A model generated the notes under the pieces. The model did not search any database, was not told where the DNA came from, and saw only the letters and a program-made list of their open reading frames with translations. A program made the translations under genes and the position numbers. Below, piece after piece: positions 8,505 to 15,050 of a DNA stretch of 64,000 bases (the first letter of the stretch is position 1; each line of letters opens with the position of its first letter). The DNA is from Mongoliitalea daihaiensis (GTDB taxonomy: Bacteria; Bacteroidota; Bacteroidia; Cytophagales; Cyclobacteriaceae), in assembly GCF_021596945.1 (NCBI RefSeq), contig NZ_CP063779.1, positions 1,897,592 through 1,961,591 of the forward strand, in the 5' to 3' direction.

Positions 8505-9187
8505 TAGTTGCTGAGGCTTGCACCGGTGCTGGTGCGTACAGAGATTTCAGATGGATTACCAGAATAGGTTCCTTTTGCGGCCGTAGCCAAGGAACCCGTA
8601 ATAGATTCATTAGCATGAAAGCTGATTTTTGCGCCGGTGTTAGCTTGTAAAGCTACATCATCAGCAATGAATTTACTCCCATCAACTTCCGCATTTGTAA
8701 ATCCTTTGATATTCAATTCTTCTGCGGCTCCGGAAAATAAAATCCGAGCATTGGTAGCTGCTTCTACGTTCAGTACCTCTGTGGTAATTTTTGCCTCAAT
8801 GTAAGCACTCGTTGTAGCAAACAAATATGCCTCTGCGGCTTCTATTGTCGAACGTACAGTTACCTGTGCATTTGTGGTAGCTTCAATGCCCAATACTTCG
8901 ATGTAAGTAATCTTTACTTTTACAGTGTGGTTTCGGTAATTTCCACGTGCTAAACGGATTTCCAGTGTTTCACCGACTATACTTGTTTCAACCTTACCTG
9001 CTTCTATACCAATAGTACTGATTTCCGCCTTGTTTTCGGTTCCCTGAACCAACTCAGCGATAATGCCATTGGATACTTTCACTGCATTAAAAGAGCGTAG
9101 ATTCCTGGTGTCTTTTTCCGATTGCGCCCAAGATGTAACGGCGATCAAGCAAGTAAGAAAGGTAGTGAGAGCAAAATATTTGAACAT
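8504..9187 (-). CDS. Exported head-GIN (DUF2807) domain protein
   Basis: A 227-residue protein with a signal peptide (MFKYFALTTFLTCLIAVTSWA) and then a repetitive beta-structure rich in small residues and alternating patterns (EAATNARILFSGAAEELNIKGFTNAEVDGS). This is typical of the DUF2807 "putative auto-transporter adhesin, head GIN" domain common in Bacteroidota. The fold is a right-handed beta-solenoid; the function is unknown, probably at the cell surface or in the periplasm. It is the first gene of a two-gene unit with the NTF2-like protein, with a one-base overlap. Confidence 0.8.
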   Translation of the reverse strand: MFKYFALTTFLTCLIAVTSWAQSEKDTRNLRSFNAVKVSNGIIAELVQGTENKAEISTIGIEAGKVETSIVGETLEIRLARGNYRNHTVKVKITYIEVLGIEATTNAQVTVRSTIEAAEAYLFATTSAYIEAKITTEVLNVEAATNARILFSGAAEELNIKGFTNAEVDGSKFIADDVALQANTGAKISFHANESITGSLATAAKGTYSGNPSEISVRTSTGASLSN

Positions 9188-9202
9188 GATTGTTGTGTTT
9201 AG

Positions 9203-9880
9203 TTAAACGCCTCCATAGAGTTTGAATGTCATATTTCTCAAAGAAGGAGTATTCACTGCGTAGTGCATCGCTTCTGCAATTTCAGCAGGACTTACCCATT
9301 CGGAGAAATTCTCTTCCGGCATGGCTTCACGATTGGCAGGGGTGTCAATGATACTTGGCACAAAGATGTGTGACCTGATTTTAGAGTCTTTGACTTCCTC
9401 TGCTACATAATCAGCCAGTTGGAATAATAAACTTTTACTCAAAGCATATGCCACAACGTTTTTTCCATCGGCAGGTTGTAAAGATGGGCGTGCTCCTACA
9501 AATAAAAAAGTCCCAAAATCAGCCTTTTTAAACACAGGAAGGAAGTTTTTGACCATGTTAAAAGCTGTGAAAAAATTTAATTTCATCATCTTCTCGATAT
9601 CCTGCACACTCGTATCCTCTATCCCGCCATTTGCATAACCGCCCACTAATAGTCCGATAGCGTCCACTTCTCCGTACTGCAATTGGTATTCTTTGGCAAA
9701 TTCTGCCACAGATTCTTCGCTGGTCACATCCACCTCATATACATCATCTGCCTCTTCTACCTCTTCTTCTGAGTCGGGTAGTATGGTTGCAATTACTTTA
9801 TATCCTTCTCTCTTAAATTTCGAAACCACTTGTTTCCCCAAATTCCCTGCGGCACCTGTAATGATTATATTTCTTTCCAT
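9203..9880 (-). CDS. Short-chain dehydrogenase/reductase (SDR) family oxidoreductase
   Basis: A 225-residue cytoplasmic NAD(P)-dependent oxidoreductase of the classical SDR type. The cofactor motif GAAGNLGK is at residues 9-16 and the catalytic YALSK (YxxxK) is near residue 150. The catalytic Ser region reads FLFVGARPS, so the usual GS.S motif is altered. The substrate cannot be told from the sequence. It diverges from the alkyltransferase-like gene across a 95-base spacer. Confidence 0.85.
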   Translation of the reverse strand: MERNIIITGAAGNLGKQVVSKFKREGYKVIATILPDSEEEVEEADDVYEVDVTSEESVAEFAKEYQLQYGEVDAIGLLVGGYANGGIEDTSVQDIEKMMKLNFFTAFNMVKNFLPVFKKADFGTFLFVGARPSLQPADGKNVVAYALSKSLLFQLADYVAEEVKDSKIRSHIFVPSIIDTPANREAMPEENFSEWVSPAEIAEAMHYAVNTPSLRNMTFKLYGGV

Positions 9881-9900
9881 AACAAATTATAGTATGTTTG
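9870..9900 (+). promoter_or_regulatory. Candidate Bacteroidota promoter of the alkyltransferase-like gene
   Basis: TATGTTTG at 9893-9900 matches the -7 consensus TAnnTTTG exactly. TTTC at 9870-9873, 19 bases upstream, is one base off the -33 TTTG. Transcription would start near 9907, so the in-frame TTG at 9898 cannot be the translation start. Confidence 0.5.
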
Positions 9901-9975
9901 CTTTTGCCACTAATATACTCAATTATCCTCGATTTCATTGAAAATCACGTTTGGAAGGGCTTCAAGACACTGATT

Positions 9976-10314
9976 ATGAAAGCAAAAGAAAACTATTTTG
10001 ACTTGGTCTATCAAGTGGTCAAGCAAATCCCCAAAGGAAGGGTGACCTCCTATGGTGCCATTGCCAATTATCTGGGATTGAAAAGCGGTGCCCGCATGGT
10101 GGGCTATGCGATGAATGCCAGCCACAGCGATCCTGAGGTTCCCGCACATCGGGTAGTCAATAGAAATGGACTGTTGACAGGGAAGCATCATTTCCCAAGT
10201 CCAACCACTATGGAGGAGCGATTAGCCGCAGAAGGAATTAAAGTAGAGAATGATCAAATCCTTGACTTTGAAGTCCATTTTTGGAGTCCAAATCTATTGG
10301 ATCAGGAGATTTGA
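9976..10314 (+). CDS. MGMT-family alkyltransferase-like (ATL) protein
   Basis: A 112-residue DNA-binding protein related to the C-terminal domain of O6-alkylguanine-DNA alkyltransferase. The motif that holds the acceptor cysteine in true MGMT (PCHR) reads VPAHRVVN here. The cysteine is Ala, so it cannot carry out the suicidal methyl transfer. ATL proteins bind alkylated guanine and mark it for nucleotide excision repair. The helix-turn-helix segment KGRVTSYGAIANYLG is intact. The ATG at 9976 was chosen over an upstream TTG because it fits the family N-terminus (MKAKENYFDLVY..V..IPKG) and lies downstream of the predicted promoter. Confidence 0.88.
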   Translation: MKAKENYFDLVYQVVKQIPKGRVTSYGAIANYLGLKSGARMVGYAMNASHSDPEVPAHRVVNRNGLLTGKHHFPSPTTMEERLAAEGIKVENDQILDFEVHFWSPNLLDQEI

Positions 10315-10315
10315 T

Positions 10316-11758
10316 TTACTTTTTCCGAATCAACCAAAGGCCAATAAACATCAGTAAGCCGTTCAGAATCAAAATCTCGAAGCCAAACTTATAGCCACCA
10401 AGCATCTTTTCCGAATTTTGGCTAATCAAAAATGCTAGCGCGGGAGCAGCTACAGCAATGAAAGGTACAATAGTATCTTTTACCTGCCACTTGGTAAATA
10501 GCCCAAAGGCATATAAGCCCAGCAATGGGCCATAGGTATATCCGGCTATGATAAATACTGCATTGATCACACTTTGGTCATTTAACCATCGGAAAATCAA
10601 AATCACCACAAACATCAACGCGGTAAAAGCCAAATGAACCTGTTTGCGCACGACTACCTGCCGTTGTTTTTCGTAGCGTTTTTCTATATTTAAAAAGTCA
10701 TAACAAAAGGAGGTTGTCAAAGCTGTCAAAGTGCTGTCTGCACTCGAATAGGCCGCAGCTGTGATACCTAACACAAAAGTAATTCCTGCGATCGCAGAGA
10801 AATGTTGGGTGGCTAAGAAAGGATATAGGTCATCCGATCGAGTAGGAATGGTAATGCCATTTGTCTCTGAATAGATATACAATAAAACGCCTAAGGAGAG
10901 AAACATTAAATTTACAACTACCAGAATCGTGGTAAACCAAAACATGTTTTTCTGCGCATCGCCCAAACTCTTACATGTCAAGTTTTTTTGCATCATATCC
11001 TGATCTAAACCTGTCATCACAATAGTAATGAATGCTCCTGAGGCAAACTGCTTGAAAAAATTGGTTCCGGCTTGCCAGTCCCAGTTGAATATTTCCGAAC
11101 GTGAATCTTGGGCTACTGTCTGTACAAAACCAGTTATCCCTGCTATCCCCAAATCCTTTCCTATCAGGTAAATACTTACACCAACAGCTACGAGCATAAA
11201 CAACGTTTGCAGGGTGTCTGTCCATACTACGGTCTTTATGCCACCTCGATGGGTGTACAACCAAATCAAGGAGACGGTAATCAGGACTGAAACCCAAAAT
11301 GGTATTCCCCAATCATCAAATAAAATAAGCTGCAAGACACCTGCCACCAAAAATACGCGGATGGAGGATCCCAAGGTGCGGGATAAGATGAAAAAGAAAG
11401 CACCTGTTTTGTACGACCAAAAACCATATCGCTCCTCCAAGTAAGCATAGATAGATACTAAATTAAGCCTGTAGTATAGTGGTAGGAGTACTTTTGCTAT
11501 AGTAAAGTAGCCCAAGGTGTATCCTAAAACAACTTGAAAGTAATAGAAGTTACTATTACCAACCTCTCCCGGTACAGAAATGAAAGTCACACCTGACAAT
11601 GAAGCGCCGATCATTCCAAATGCTACCAAAAACCAGGGCGACTGACGATCCCCGGTAAAGAAGGTGTCTGAGGATACATTTCTTGAAGTCAACCAAGAAA
11701 TCAAAAAAAGTAAGGCGAAATAGGCCGAAATGACCATTAAAACCATCGAAGAATTCAT
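10316..11758 (-). CDS. Sodium:solute symporter (SSS family)
   Basis: A 480-residue inner-membrane transporter with about 13 hydrophobic helices. The features SRNVSSDTFFTGDRQSPW near the N-terminus, GASLSGVTF and the central ITAAAYSSADSTLTAL segment (helix 8 region, with Na+-site Ser residues) are typical of SSS (LeuT-fold) symporters. The substrate is not predictable by reading; relatives carry sugars, sialic acid, proline or pantothenate. The stop is 2 bases from the end of the convergent ATL gene. A second SSS gene begins at 62444. Confidence 0.88.
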   Translation of the reverse strand: MNSSMVLMVISAYFALLFLISWLTSRNVSSDTFFTGDRQSPWFLVAFGMIGASLSGVTFISVPGEVGNSNFYYFQVVLGYTLGYFTIAKVLLPLYYRLNLVSIYAYLEERYGFWSYKTGAFFFILSRTLGSSIRVFLVAGVLQLILFDDWGIPFWVSVLITVSLIWLYTHRGGIKTVVWTDTLQTLFMLVAVGVSIYLIGKDLGIAGITGFVQTVAQDSRSEIFNWDWQAGTNFFKQFASGAFITIVMTGLDQDMMQKNLTCKSLGDAQKNMFWFTTILVVVNLMFLSLGVLLYIYSETNGITIPTRSDDLYPFLATQHFSAIAGITFVLGITAAAYSSADSTLTALTTSFCYDFLNIEKRYEKQRQVVVRKQVHLAFTALMFVVILIFRWLNDQSVINAVFIIAGYTYGPLLGLYAFGLFTKWQVKDTIVPFIAVAAPALAFLISQNSEKMLGGYKFGFEILILNGLLMFIGLWLIRKK

Positions 11759-11798
11759 AGTATCGGGCTGTAAGTTTCGCTAAGTTGTTTATAATAAT

Positions 11799-11806
11799 TA
11801 AATTTG
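11799..11806 (+). promoter_or_regulatory. -7 promoter element of clpS-recR
   Basis: TAAATTTG is an exact TAnnTTTG match, but it ends only 4 bases before the first candidate ATG of clpS (11811). The -33 region at about 11775-11779 reads TTTCG, close to TTTG. If this is the promoter, transcription starts near 11812 and translation is either leaderless or begins at the ATG at 11820. Confidence 0.45.
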
Positions 11807-11810
11807 CAAA

Positions 11811-12104
11811 ATGATTTACATGGTAGAGACACAAACATTCATAGAAGAGGCGGAGCTTCTGGTAGAAGAACTGATTGACGTAGAGGAGTATGAGTTGGTC
11901 GTGTTTAATGATGAGGTCAATACATTTGACCATGTTATCAAGACCTTAATCAAGGTCTGCGAACATACCCCTGAGCAAGCCGAGCAGTGTACGATGATTA
12001 TTCATTACAAAGGTAAGTGTACAGTCAAATATGGCAGTAGGACTAAATTGAAGCCTATGTGTCAGGCTATTCTCGATGCAGGCATTCAAGCAGCCATCGT
12101 ATAA
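11811..12104 (+). CDS. clpS: ATP-dependent Clp protease adaptor ClpS
   Basis: A small (97-residue) adaptor that delivers N-degron substrates to the ClpAP/ClpCP protease. The family core YELVVFNDEVNTFDHVIKTL matches the ClpS (V.L.NDD.T....V...L) block, and the conserved A..CTMIIHYKGKCTVKYG segment contains the HxxG/K surface that meets the Clp N-domain. The start may be the ATG at 11820 (MVETQ) rather than 11811, given the -7 element at 11799-11806. It precedes recR by 12 bases. Confidence 0.92.
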   Translation: MIYMVETQTFIEEAELLVEELIDVEEYELVVFNDEVNTFDHVIKTLIKVCEHTPEQAEQCTMIIHYKGKCTVKYGSRTKLKPMCQAILDAGIQAAIV

Positions 12105-12116
12105 ATCAGGTGTAGC

Positions 12117-12740
12117 GTGAATTTCCCTTCCAAATTAATCGAAGATGCAGTCAATGAGATCAGCAGATTGCCGGGTATCGGCAAAAAGACTGCCTTGAGA
12201 TTGGCCTTGCATTTATTAAAACAGAAAGAGACTGTAACCGAGGAGCTCAGCAGTGCTTTATTGGCATTGCGTAAAGACATCCGATACTGCGCCACTTGTC
12301 ATAATGTAGCTGATTCGGGGCATTTGTGTAGTGTTTGTCTGAGCAACCGCAGGAATAAGCAAATCATCTGTGTAGTCGAAGATATTCCCGATGTCTTGGC
12401 GATTGAAAATACCAATCAATATCAGGGGCTGTATCATGTGCTAGGAGGTGTGATTTCTCCTATCCAAGGAATTGGCCCGGATGAACTTAAAATTGATTCT
12501 CTGATCCAGCGATGTGCTCATACTATCTCTGAAGAAAAAGTAACAGAGGTGATTTTGGCATTGCCTGCCACCATGGAAGGAGATACGACTTCATTTTTTA
12601 TCAGCCGCAAGCTCAAAGAACTGAATGTCAAAGTCAGCACCATTGCTCGAGGAATTCCTGTCGGAGGTGAATTAGAGTATACAGATGAGGTGACGTTGGG
12701 CAGGAGCATTTTGACAAGGATAAATTATTCTTCGGAGTGA
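12117..12740 (+). CDS. recR: Recombination mediator protein RecR
   Basis: A 207-residue DNA-binding clamp of the RecFOR pathway that loads RecA at gaps. Domains in order are the helix-hairpin-helix ISRLPGIGKKTALRLALHLL (residues 16-35), the C4 zinc finger CATC..HLCSVC (about residues 58-74) and the Toprim domain with ICVVEDIPDVLAIE. The start is GTG at 12117, 12 bases after the clpS stop; it places the HhH motif at the normal distance and has no nearby ATG alternative. Confidence 0.96.
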   Translation: MNFPSKLIEDAVNEISRLPGIGKKTALRLALHLLKQKETVTEELSSALLALRKDIRYCATCHNVADSGHLCSVCLSNRRNKQIICVVEDIPDVLAIENTNQYQGLYHVLGGVISPIQGIGPDELKIDSLIQRCAHTISEEKVTEVILALPATMEGDTTSFFISRKLKELNVKVSTIARGIPVGGELEYTDEVTLGRSILTRINYSSE

Positions 12741-12749
12741 TCTTTTTCT

Positions 12750-12780
12750 TTTGCGTAAACCAAATCCCTTTCTATATTTG
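12750..12780 (+). promoter_or_regulatory. Promoter of tRNA-Ala, exact Bacteroidota consensus
   Basis: TTTG (12750-12753), a 19-base spacer and TATATTTG (12773-12780) match TTTG-N19-TAnnTTTG with no mismatch. The predicted start lies about 5 bases before the mature tRNA 5' end. Confidence 0.8.
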
Positions 12781-12791
12781 CAATCCGATTT

Positions 12792-12865
12792 GGGGGATTA
12801 GCTCAGTTGGCTAGAGCGCTACACTGGCAGTGTAGAGGTCATCGGTTCGAATCCGTTATCCTCCA
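12792..12865 (+). tRNA. tRNA-Ala (anticodon GGC)
   Basis: A 74-base cloverleaf. Acceptor GGGGGAT pairs with ATCCTCC and includes the G3:U70 wobble, the identity mark for alanyl-tRNA synthetase. The D arm is GCTC/GAGC, and the anticodon stem CTACA/TGTAG encloses loop CTGGCAG, giving anticodon GGC. The T arm ATCGG-TTCGAAT-CCGTT has one T:T mismatch. The CCA end is not encoded. It is flanked by a consensus promoter and a strong terminator. Confidence 0.97.
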
Positions 12866-12891
12866 CAAAAATGCTTGCAGTCACTGCAAGC
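12841..12891 (+). repeat. 51-base direct repeat, copy 1 (tRNA-Ala 3' part plus terminator)
   Basis: The T-arm, 3' acceptor strand and terminator stem of tRNA-Ala are repeated without change at 13217-13267. The two copies bracket the GIY-YIG gene with a 376-base offset. Confidence 0.95.
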
Positions 12892-12898
12892 TTTTTTT
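12873..12898 (+). terminator. Rho-independent terminator of tRNA-Ala
   Basis: A perfect 8-base-pair stem GCTTGCAG/CTGCAAGC with loop TCA, followed by seven T residues. The same hairpin recurs at 13249-13274 after the broken tRNA copy. Confidence 0.92.
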
Positions 12899-12908
12899 AT
12901 TTTTGGAT

Positions 12909-13166
12909 ATGTACTTTGTGTATATCATATACTCTTCAAAAACGGACAAATTCTATATAGGCTCTACTGACAACTTAGAGAGTCGACTTAAGCATCATAA
13001 CTCAAGATTAACTCCTTCTACTAAAAGCGGAGCTCCTTTTTGGGAAGTTGTTTATACCGAAACAGTGGTAGATAGAACCACTGCACTCAAGCGAGAAATC
13101 GAAATCAAACGGAAAAAATCAAGAAAATATATTCTTTCGTTAATTGAAAACAGCTCAGCTGGCTAG
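12909..13166 (+). CDS. Small GIY-YIG nuclease-domain protein (UvrC/URI type) ending inside a tRNA remnant
   Basis: An 85-residue single-domain GIY-YIG protein. It shows MYFVYIIYSSKTDKFYIGST (first and second motif halves: VYI...YIGST), then the conserved helix NLESRLKHHN with the catalytic Arg, and later EIEIKRKKSRK. The usual C-terminal Asn/Glu metal site may be Glu in ALKREIEIK. The ATG at 12909 is 10 bases after the tRNA terminator's T-run. The last five residues and the stop (NSSAG, TAG) are read from the D-arm of a degenerate tRNA-Ala copy. Proteins of this type are common and often multicopy in Bacteroidota; their role is unknown, and DNA cleavage is likely but unproven. Confidence 0.8.
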   Translation: MYFVYIIYSSKTDKFYIGSTDNLESRLKHHNSRLTPSTKSGAPFWEVVYTETVVDRTTALKREIEIKRKKSRKYILSLIENSSAG

Positions 13167-13241
13167 AGCGTCCCGACAGCAGTCGGGAAGGTTCCCGATA
13201 GTCATCGGGACAGGCTATCGGTTCGAATCCGTTATCCTCCA
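13152..13241 (+). pseudogene. Degenerate second copy of tRNA-Ala
   Basis: The D-arm (13152-13170) differs from the intact tRNA by one base, and the T-arm and 3' acceptor (13217-13241) are identical to it. The 5' acceptor strand has been replaced by the 3' end of the GIY-YIG coding sequence. The anticodon arm is replaced by two 18-base palindromes, TCCCGA-N6-TCGGGA at 13171-13188 and 13193-13210. It cannot fold as a normal tRNA or be charged, so it is a remnant. Confidence 0.85.
13171..13210 (+). repeat. Tandem pair of 18-base palindromes TCCCGA-N6-TCGGGA
   Basis: Two hairpins (loops CAGCAG and TAGTCA) lie 4 bases apart in the position of the lost anticodon arm. The identical arms and differing loops suggest a small dispersed palindromic element inserted or duplicated in the tRNA copy. 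Confidence 0.75.
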
Positions 13242-13267
13242 CAAAAATGCTTGCAGTCACTGCAAGC
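13217..13267 (+). repeat. 51-base direct repeat, copy 2
   Basis: Identical to 12841-12891. It contains the tRNA-Ala T-arm, 3' acceptor strand and the terminator stem. Confidence 0.95.
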
Positions 13268-13274
13268 ATTTTTT
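13249..13274 (+). terminator. Second copy of the tRNA-type terminator
   Basis: Stem GCTTGCAG/CTGCAAGC with loop TCA, then A and six T residues. It now serves as the terminator of the GIY-YIG gene. Confidence 0.85.
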
Positions 13275-13312
13275 ATGTTTAAATTTCAGGATTACACTGA
13301 GGAGGTACTGAG

Positions 13313-13499
13313 ATGCATCGAGTAAATTTTTCACACTTTAGTCAAAATTAGTTCGCCTTACATCGAACAAGCCAAAAGATATGCCGAAAAAACTGGAAGG
13401 AGCCTATCTGGTTTGGAAAAAAATTACTTTCGAGATTTTAAAGGAACTTCCATGCCTGCTATTGCTCCCGAAGAAATGATTGCTCTCATTCAAAAATAG
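13313..13499 (+). pseudogene. Frameshifted antitoxin-like remnant (DUF6364-type)
   Basis: From ATG 13313 the frame reads MHRVNF, then shifts by one base within a run of five T (13327-13331). It continues in the neighbouring frame as HTLVKISSPYIEQ, followed by AKRYAEKTGRSLSGLEKNYF and a tail to the TAG at 13497. The helix pattern IEQAKRYAEKTGRSLS resembles the small ribbon-helix-helix-like antitoxins annotated as DUF6364. No intact toxin (for example a PIN domain) follows. One deleted T would restore the frame, so a sequencing error is possible, though the lack of a toxin partner favours decay. The family call is tentative. Confidence 0.55.
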
Positions 13500-13713
13500 G
13501 TTTTGACAGCAAAGGGGGATTGCTCCTAATTTGCGCTATTCTAAAATTGGTTAATTTCTTCACTTTCTCCGGTTTATTTTTTAATAAGCAATCTTTCATT
13601 CTTTTGTGCCTTTAAGCCTTCGTGGCAATCATTTTAAACCTAAAACACCTCTTCCATTTCCCTCTTTTTCTTAGTACATTCAAATCTTCGTAACTCAAAC
13701 CAATTACCTCCAC
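13500..13713. other. Gene-free spacer before sbcD
   Basis: With the pseudogene before it, this completes a 547-base stretch (13167-13713) without an intact gene. It is AT-rich with pyrimidine-rich tracts. No convincing promoter or toxin remnant was found, although the sbcD promoter must lie here. Confidence 0.4.
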
Positions 13714-14946
13714 ATGAAAATACTCCACACCGCAGATTGGCACTTAGGCAAACGACTCCAAGAATACTCCCGACTGGAAGAGCAAAAAGAAGTGCTTCAG
13801 GAAATCGTGGATATTGCAGAAGCAGAGGCAGTGGACCTTGTCCTGTTGGCTGGTGATATTTTTGACACCTTCAATCCTAATCACGAGGCAGTTGAGCTTC
13901 TCTACAAAACCCTTAGAAAACTCTCCAATAATGGACAGCGACCCATTATAGCCATATCAGGGAATCACGATTCCACTCAGTTTATTGAAGCACCAGATCC
14001 ATTAGCGCGCGAATTGGGAATTATCTTTTACAGTCGCTACGACAGCACCATTCCAACAGGCACTTTGGAAAGTGGAGTCCAACTCACACAAAGTGAATCG
14101 GGTTTTATCGAACTCAAACTTCCTGCCTACGACTATCCTATTCGAATCTTACTTGCTCCTTATGCCAATGAACTCCTGCTCAAAACCTATCTTGGAGATG
14201 GTGACCGGGAAGAAGAGTTTCGGGAGCTGATGGGCAAACGGTGGCGTGCTTTAGCGGATACCTACTGCGACTCCACTGGAGTCAATCTGTTCATTGGACA
14301 TTTCTTTTTTATGAAAGAAGGGGAAAAGCCCGAAGCAGAGCCAGAATCCGAGCGACCCATTCTCCATGTGGGTGGAACTCAGGCCCTGTACACACATATC
14401 ATCCCACCTCAGATTCAATATGCAGCCTTGGGGCATTTACATCGCTATCATGCGGTGGGAAAAGAGCCTTGCCCAATTGTGTATTCCTCTTCTCTTCTCT
14501 CCTACTCCTTTAGTGAAGCAGCTCAGGAAAAGCAGGTCGTCATCATTAAGGTTGATCCGGGAAAACCTGTTCAATATAAACCCATTGGCTTAACCAAAGG
14601 AAAGCCGCTTTACCGTGAAACCTTTGATTCCCTTGAATCATCCCTAACTTGGCTGGAAAAAAATCCACACTGCTACGTAGAATTAACCTACATCACCGAA
14701 CAAGCCATAGACGCATCTACTAGGAAAGCCCTCATGAAAGCCCATGATGGCATCGTTAACTTGATCCCTCAAATCAAAAACCCAATAGGCCAAGAATCCC
14801 TCAGTCTCAAAGTGGAAGACCTAGAAAAAGACATGCTCAGCCTGTTCCAACTCTACTACAAAAGCGAAAGAGGTTTAGACCCGAATGACGAGTTACTGGA
14901 CCTTTTTAAAGAGGTAATAAGTGTTGACCCGTCAAACAAAGATTAA
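13714..14946 (+). CDS. sbcD: Exonuclease SbcD (Mre11-like nuclease subunit)
   Basis: The metallophosphoesterase nuclease subunit of the SbcCD complex, which cuts DNA hairpins and double-strand ends. The phosphoesterase motifs occur in order: DWHLGKRL (residues 7-14), LAGDIFDTF (about 46-54), GNHDS (about 86-90), then GHFF and GHLHRYH, whose Asp, His and Asn residues hold two metal ions. At 410 residues it has typical length. It is followed 104 bases later by sbcC. Confidence 0.95.
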   Translation: MKILHTADWHLGKRLQEYSRLEEQKEVLQEIVDIAEAEAVDLVLLAGDIFDTFNPNHEAVELLYKTLRKLSNNGQRPIIAISGNHDSTQFIEAPDPLARELGIIFYSRYDSTIPTGTLESGVQLTQSESGFIELKLPAYDYPIRILLAPYANELLLKTYLGDGDREEEFRELMGKRWRALADTYCDSTGVNLFIGHFFFMKEGEKPEAEPESERPILHVGGTQALYTHIIPPQIQYAALGHLHRYHAVGKEPCPIVYSSSLLSYSFSEAAQEKQVVIIKVDPGKPVQYKPIGLTKGKPLYRETFDSLESSLTWLEKNPHCYVELTYITEQAIDASTRKALMKAHDGIVNLIPQIKNPIGQESLSLKVEDLEKDMLSLFQLYYKSERGLDPNDELLDLFKEVISVDPSNKD

Positions 14947-15050
14947 TTTTAAGACATGGATGATGCATCGATCAAACCTATTTCCACATTATTTCAACCT
15001 TATTTCAATCAGCAAGTACCTATTCTTTTACCACTCAAATTAGATTAATC

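Noticed and set aside
13152-13241. Second functional tRNA-Ala
   Set aside because: It lacks the 5' acceptor strand, and the anticodon arm is replaced by unrelated palindromes.
12792-13274. Phage or integrative-element attachment site at tRNA-Ala
   Set aside because: The 51-base repeat looks like an att pair, but the interval is under 400 bases and encodes only a GIY-YIG protein, with no integrase or excision functions.
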